64,000 nucleotides of DNA, taken from NCBI RefSeq assembly GCF_001050035.1, contig NZ_CVTA01000012.1:43098-107097 (forward strand), written 5' to 3'. The notes beneath the pieces were generated by a model. That model did not search any database. It had not been told where the DNA came from and saw only the letters and a program-made list of their open reading frames with translations. Origin of the DNA: Mycolicibacterium komanii. GTDB taxonomy: Bacteria > Actinomycetota > Actinomycetes > Mycobacteriales > Mycobacteriaceae. A program made the position numbers and the translations under genes. The number at the start of each line of letters is the position of its first letter. Position 1 is the first letter of the stretch. Positions 61,130 to 64,000 of the stretch are shown one piece after another.

Positions 61130-63345
61130 TGAGACCCGACGCGGCCACCGACACGATCGAGTTGTCGATCGACGGTATGACCTGCGCGTCGTGCGCGAAC
61201 CGGATCGAGCGCAAGCTCAACAGGCTCGACGGCGTGACGGCCACCGTCAACTTCGCGACCGAGAAGGCGCGCGTCGAGTACGGCGCCGACGTGACACCGC
61301 AGGCTCTGTTGGCCACGGTCGAAGAAGCGGGATACCACGCACACCTGCCTGCTGACCGCCCGACAGAGGACGAGGACCCGACCACCGCACTGCGGCGCAG
61401 GCTGTTGGTGTGCCTGACGTTGACCGTTCCGGTCATCGCGATGGCGATGATCCCCGCGTTGCAGTTCCCGAACTGGCAGTGGCTGTCGCTGGCGTTGACT
61501 ACGCCGGTGGTGCTGTGGGGTGCCTGGCCCTTCCACCGTGCGGCGTGGGCGAACCTGCGCCATGGCAGTTCGACCATGGACACATTGATCTCGATGGGCA
61601 CGCTCGCCGCATTGGGATGGTCGATCTACGCAGTGTTCTGGGGCACCGCGGGCATGCCGGGGATGACGCACGCATTCTCGTTGACGCTGTCGCGCGGCGA
61701 CGGCTCGGGCAGCGTGTATTTCGAGGTCGCGGCGGGAGTCACCACGTTCATCCTCGCGGGTCGATTTTTCGAAGCGCGATCGAAACGGCGTGCAGGTGCG
61801 GCGTTGCGGGCGCTGTTGGAGCTCGGAGCGAACGACGTCGTGGTCCGCAAAGACGGTGGGGAACAACGAATTCCGATCGATCAGCTCGGCGTCGAAGACG
61901 AGTTCGTGGTGCGCCCGGGTGAGAAGATCGCCGCCGACGGCGTGGTGGTGGAGGGCGCTTCGGCGGTCGACGCTTCGATGCTGACCGGCGAGTCGGTGCC
62001 GGTGGACGTCGGTCCGGGCGACGAGGTCGTCGGGGCGACGGTCAACGTCGACGGTCGACTCGTGGTGCGCGCCAAGCGGATCGGCGCCGACACCCAGCTG
62101 GCGCAGATGGCGCGGCTGGTTGAAGACGCTCAGAACGGCAAGGCGGAGGCGCAGCGACTGGCCGACCGGATCTCCGGGGTGTTCGTGCCGGTGGTGATCG
62201 CATTGTCAGTCGCGACTCTCGGGTTCTGGTTAGCCACCGGTGGGTCGGTCGCGGCGGCCTTCACCGCGGCGGTGGCGGTGCTGATCATCGCCTGCCCCTG
62301 CGCGTTGGGCTTGGCGACGCCGACCGCGCTGATGGTTGGCACGGGGCGCGGTGCGCAGCTCGGCATCCTGATCAAAGGGCCGGAGGTGTTGGAGTCGACG
62401 CGGCGGATCGACACCATCGTGTTGGACAAGACCGGGACCGTCACCACGGGCAAGATGACGCTCATCGATGTCGTCGCCGCCGACGGTGAACAGCCCGACG
62501 AGGTGCTGCGGATCGCCGGAGCGGTCGAGGACGGTTCGGAGCACCCGATCGCGCGGGCGATCGCGAAGGGCGCGCGCGACAAGCTCGGTGACCTGCCGGC
62601 GGTCGAGGACTTCACCAACCTGCGTGGTCTCGGAGTACGCGGACTGGTCGACGGACGCGATGTGACCGTCGGACGGCAGCGGTTGCTGGCGTCGCACGAC
62701 TTTCCCGAGTCGCTGAAAGCGGTGCTGCAACAGGAGGAATCACAGGGCCGGACCGCGGTGGTCGTCGGGTGGGGCGGGTCAGCGCGCGGTGTGCTGGTGG
62801 TGGCGGATGCCGTCAAACCGACGTCGGCCGAAGCGATCTCGCGGCTCCGCGCACTGGGTCTGCGGCCGATGATGGTGACCGGCGACAACGAGGCCGCGGC
62901 CCGCACGATCGCCTCGCAGGTGGGCATCGACGACGTGGTCGCCGAGGTGCTGCCGCAGGACAAGGTCGAGGTGGTCAAGCGCCTCCAGGCCGACGGCAAT
63001 GTGGTCGCGATGGTGGGCGACGGAGTCAACGACGCGGCCGCACTCGCCCAGGCCGACCTCGGGCTCGCGATGGGAAGCGGCACCGATGTCGCCATCGAGG
63101 CGAGCGATCTGACGTTGGTGCGCGACGACCTGAACGCCGTCGCCGACGCGATTCGCCTGTCGCGCAGAACTTTGGCGACGATCAAGGGCAATCTGTTCTG
63201 GGCATTCGCCTACAACGTCGCAGCGTTGCCGTTGGCGGCGGCAGGCCTGCTGAATCCGATGATCGCCGGTGCGGCAATGGCATTCAGTTCGGTGTTCGTC
63301 GTCAGCAACAGCCTTCGGCTGCGCCGGTTCTCCGCTACAGCGTGA
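61129..63345 (+). CDS. copA: P1B-type copper-exporting ATPase
   Basis: A 738-residue protein. An N-terminal HMA domain with GMTCASC lies at about residues 14-20, followed by eight predicted membrane helices. The actuator has [12 protein letters not shown]; the transport-site CPC is at 389-391 in IIACPCALG; the phosphorylated Asp is 433 in DKTGT; then SEHPIA (His-Pro motif), [14 protein letters not shown] and [14 protein letters not shown] with a C-terminal membrane pair rich in N-Y and M-S marks a Cu(I) exporter (P1B-1). It pumps Cu(I) out, supplied by CopZ, under the CsoR-like operator. Confidence 0.9.
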   Translation: MRPDAATDTIELSIDGMTCASCANRIERKLNRLDGVTATVNFATEKARVEYGADVTPQALLATVEEAGYHAHLPADRPTEDEDPTTALRRRLLVCLTLTVPVIAMAMIPALQFPNWQWLSLALTTPVVLWGAWPFHRAAWANLRHGSSTMDTLISMGTLAALGWSIYAVFWGTAGMPGMTHAFSLTLSRGDGSGSVYFEVAAGVTTFILAGRFFEARSKRRAGAALRALLELGANDVVVRKDGGEQRIPIDQLGVEDEFVVRPGEKIAADGVVVEGASAVDASMLTGESVPVDVGPGDEVVGATVNVDGRLVVRAKRIGADTQLAQMARLVEDAQNGKAEAQRLADRISGVFVPVVIALSVATLGFWLATGGSVAAAFTAAVAVLIIACPCALGLATPTALMVGTGRGAQLGILIKGPEVLESTRRIDTIVLDKTGTVTTGKMTLIDVVAADGEQPDEVLRIAGAVEDGSEHPIARAIAKGARDKLGDLPAVEDFTNLRGLGVRGLVDGRDVTVGRQRLLASHDFPESLKAVLQQEESQGRTAVVVGWGGSARGVLVVADAVKPTSAEAISRLRALGLRPMMVTGDNEAAARTIASQVGIDDVVAEVLPQDKVEVVKRLQADGNVVAMVGDGVNDAAALAQADLGLAMGSGTDVAIEASDLTLVRDDLNAVADAIRLSRRTLATIKGNLFWAFAYNVAALPLAAAGLLNPMIAGAAMAFSSVFVVSNSLRLRRFSATA

Positions 63346-63745
63346 GGTTGATCGGGCCGAGTATCTGGCAGTTCGGTTCGAGCGCGTCTTCGAAGACCTT
63401 GCCGCAACCGCGTCCGCTCGCGGTGTAGGTCGCGCCCGGCTGGTACGGCGCGAAGAACACCTGCGCGGCGGCGGGGCCTCGCGCCTGCGTGCACTGGCCC
63501 TGCGAGTTGGGGCCGGCGACGTGGACACACGCGACGCTCCACGCCGGGCGGAAGGGCGCACCGCAAGCCAGGAACGAGACCGTCGCCGTCACTTTGCTCT
63601 CGCCGTCGGTGTTGACGACCTGCGGCGGCGACAGCGTGTAACCGCATGCCGGCTGCGGTGGCTGCGCGTTCGCTGAACCCACACCCAGCAGCCCGGACCA
63701 CCCGACGACAAGTGTGATCAGCACAGCTTTGACGACCCGGCTCAT
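63335..63745 (-). CDS. secreted cysteine-containing hypothetical protein
   Basis: A 136-residue protein from the ATG at 63745 (63763 adds six residues before the basic signal start). The signal peptide [21 protein letters not shown] ends near ANA-QPP. The mature part has six cysteines ([38 protein letters not shown]) and a beta-rich pattern ([18 protein letters not shown]) like other exported mycobacterial proteins. Its 3' end overlaps the end of copA by 11 bp. No function assigned. Confidence 0.7.
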   Translation of the reverse strand: MSRVVKAVLITLVVGWSGLLGVGSANAQPPQPACGYTLSPPQVVNTDGESKVTATVSFLACGAPFRPAWSVACVHVAGPNSQGQCTQARGPAAAQVFFAPYQPGATYTASGRGCGKVFEDALEPNCQILGPINLTL

Positions 63746-63800
63746 GCCTGGATCGTAATTCACCTAGCAGGCAGCCGTTTCGAAATGGCAGCGCCGGAAT

Positions 63801-64000
63801 CTACGGTCCCTCGCTGTTCTTCGGGTGGTTGTCAGGGTCGGGGTTGTCGGGTGGTTCGTCGGGCAGGAGGTATTTCTCGGGGTGGTGGTAGTTGTTGACG
63901 CGGGTTTGGCCGGTATCGAGCTCGGGTGGGGGTAGCCATTCGACGCGGCCGTCGGGGCGGATGCGGGTGCGCCAGCCGCCGTCGGTGACGAGTCGGTTGT
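63801..64000 (-). CDS. 13E12/DUF222 HNH endonuclease-family protein, C-terminal end (cut by window edge)
   Basis: A minus-strand frame entering from the right edge and stopping at 63801. The 65 residues read [28 protein letters not shown] and end in a Pro/Asp/Asn-rich tail. The sequence [40 protein letters not shown] is the constant C-terminus of mycobacterial 13E12-repeat (DUF222 plus HNH) proteins. The HNH motif and DUF222 would lie to the right. These genes are repetitive in mycobacterial genomes and their role is unknown. Confidence 0.85.
   Translation of the reverse strand, partial: NRLVTDGGWRTRIRPDGRVEWLPPPELDTGQTRVNNYHHPEKYLLPDEPPDNPDPDNHPKNSEGP

Noticed and set aside
1..64000. CRISPR array or rRNA operon
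   Set aside because: No regularly spaced direct repeats with unique spacers and no rRNA-like sequence were seen. The only tandem array is the coding 33-bp repeat at 11011-11100.

Overview
This is a GC-rich actinobacterial chromosome segment, almost certainly from a Mycobacterium/Mycolicibacterium species. About 10.8 kb of accessory DNA lies at the left, followed by about 53 kb of core chromosome. The assignment rests on gene order. The right-hand part reproduces, in mirror orientation, the M. tuberculosis block Rv1287-Rv1272c: Rrf2 regulator, cysNC, cysD, beta-carbonic anhydrase, oppBCDA, GMC oxidoreductase, SbcC-like ATPase, SbcD-like exonuclease, SixA-like phosphatase, lprC, lprB and two ABC exporter half-transporters. 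DUF732 proteins, DUF3558 lipoproteins, a TcrXY-like two-component system, WS/DGAT, F420-type luciferase-like enzymes and a 13E12/DUF222 protein agree with this. The synteny is from memory of the M. tuberculosis annotation and was not searched.

Accessory region (1-10.8 kb). The left edge holds the N-terminal half of a phage tyrosine integrase, next to a 23-29 bp copy of a tRNA 3' end that marks one end of an integrated element. Beyond it are decayed phage genes: two small frame-disrupted reading frames and a fossil of a terminase large-subunit C-terminus. Intact cargo includes a HigBA-like toxin-antitoxin pair and a three-gene operon of a small zinc protein, an HNH-type nuclease and a Swt1/HEPN protein. 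That operon is the best candidate here for an undescribed defence or stress module. Single membrane or secreted proteins (two with DUF732) and a 295-bp MITE-like inverted-repeat element complete the region.

Core region A (10.9-21 kb). It holds a large secreted repeat protein, a Tat-exported lipoprotein amine oxidase, a channel-gene fragment, a DUF4436 membrane protein, and small enzymes (SDR, SnoaL-like, F420 LLM oxidoreductase, two VOC proteins, nitronate monooxygenase, GNAT).

Core region B (21-26.4 kb) is sulfate activation. cysD-cysNC-cysQ-rrf2 form a tightly overlapped operon behind a candidate operator, with a thioesterase and a carbonic anhydrase upstream. The thioesterase is framed by an inverted pair of about 80-bp intergenic repeats. 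Core region C (26.4-35.1 kb) lies between canA and oppB, which are neighbours in M. tuberculosis. It is an operon of a two-component system with two GT39-type and one GT2-GtrA fusion glycosyltransferases, plus three small exported proteins.

Core region D (35.3-47 kb) carries oppBCDA, a WS/DGAT acyltransferase, two flavin monooxygenases of the type used for organosulfur scavenging, a DUF309 protein and a GMC oxidoreductase. Core region E (47-64 kb) carries the SbcCD-like pair, SixA, lprB/lprC, an asymmetric ABC exporter pair, a molybdopterin oxidoreductase, an AIM24 protein, dtd, a CsoR-box-preceded copZ-copA pair, a secreted protein and the end of a 13E12/DUF222 gene. No complete tRNA, rRNA or CRISPR array was seen.
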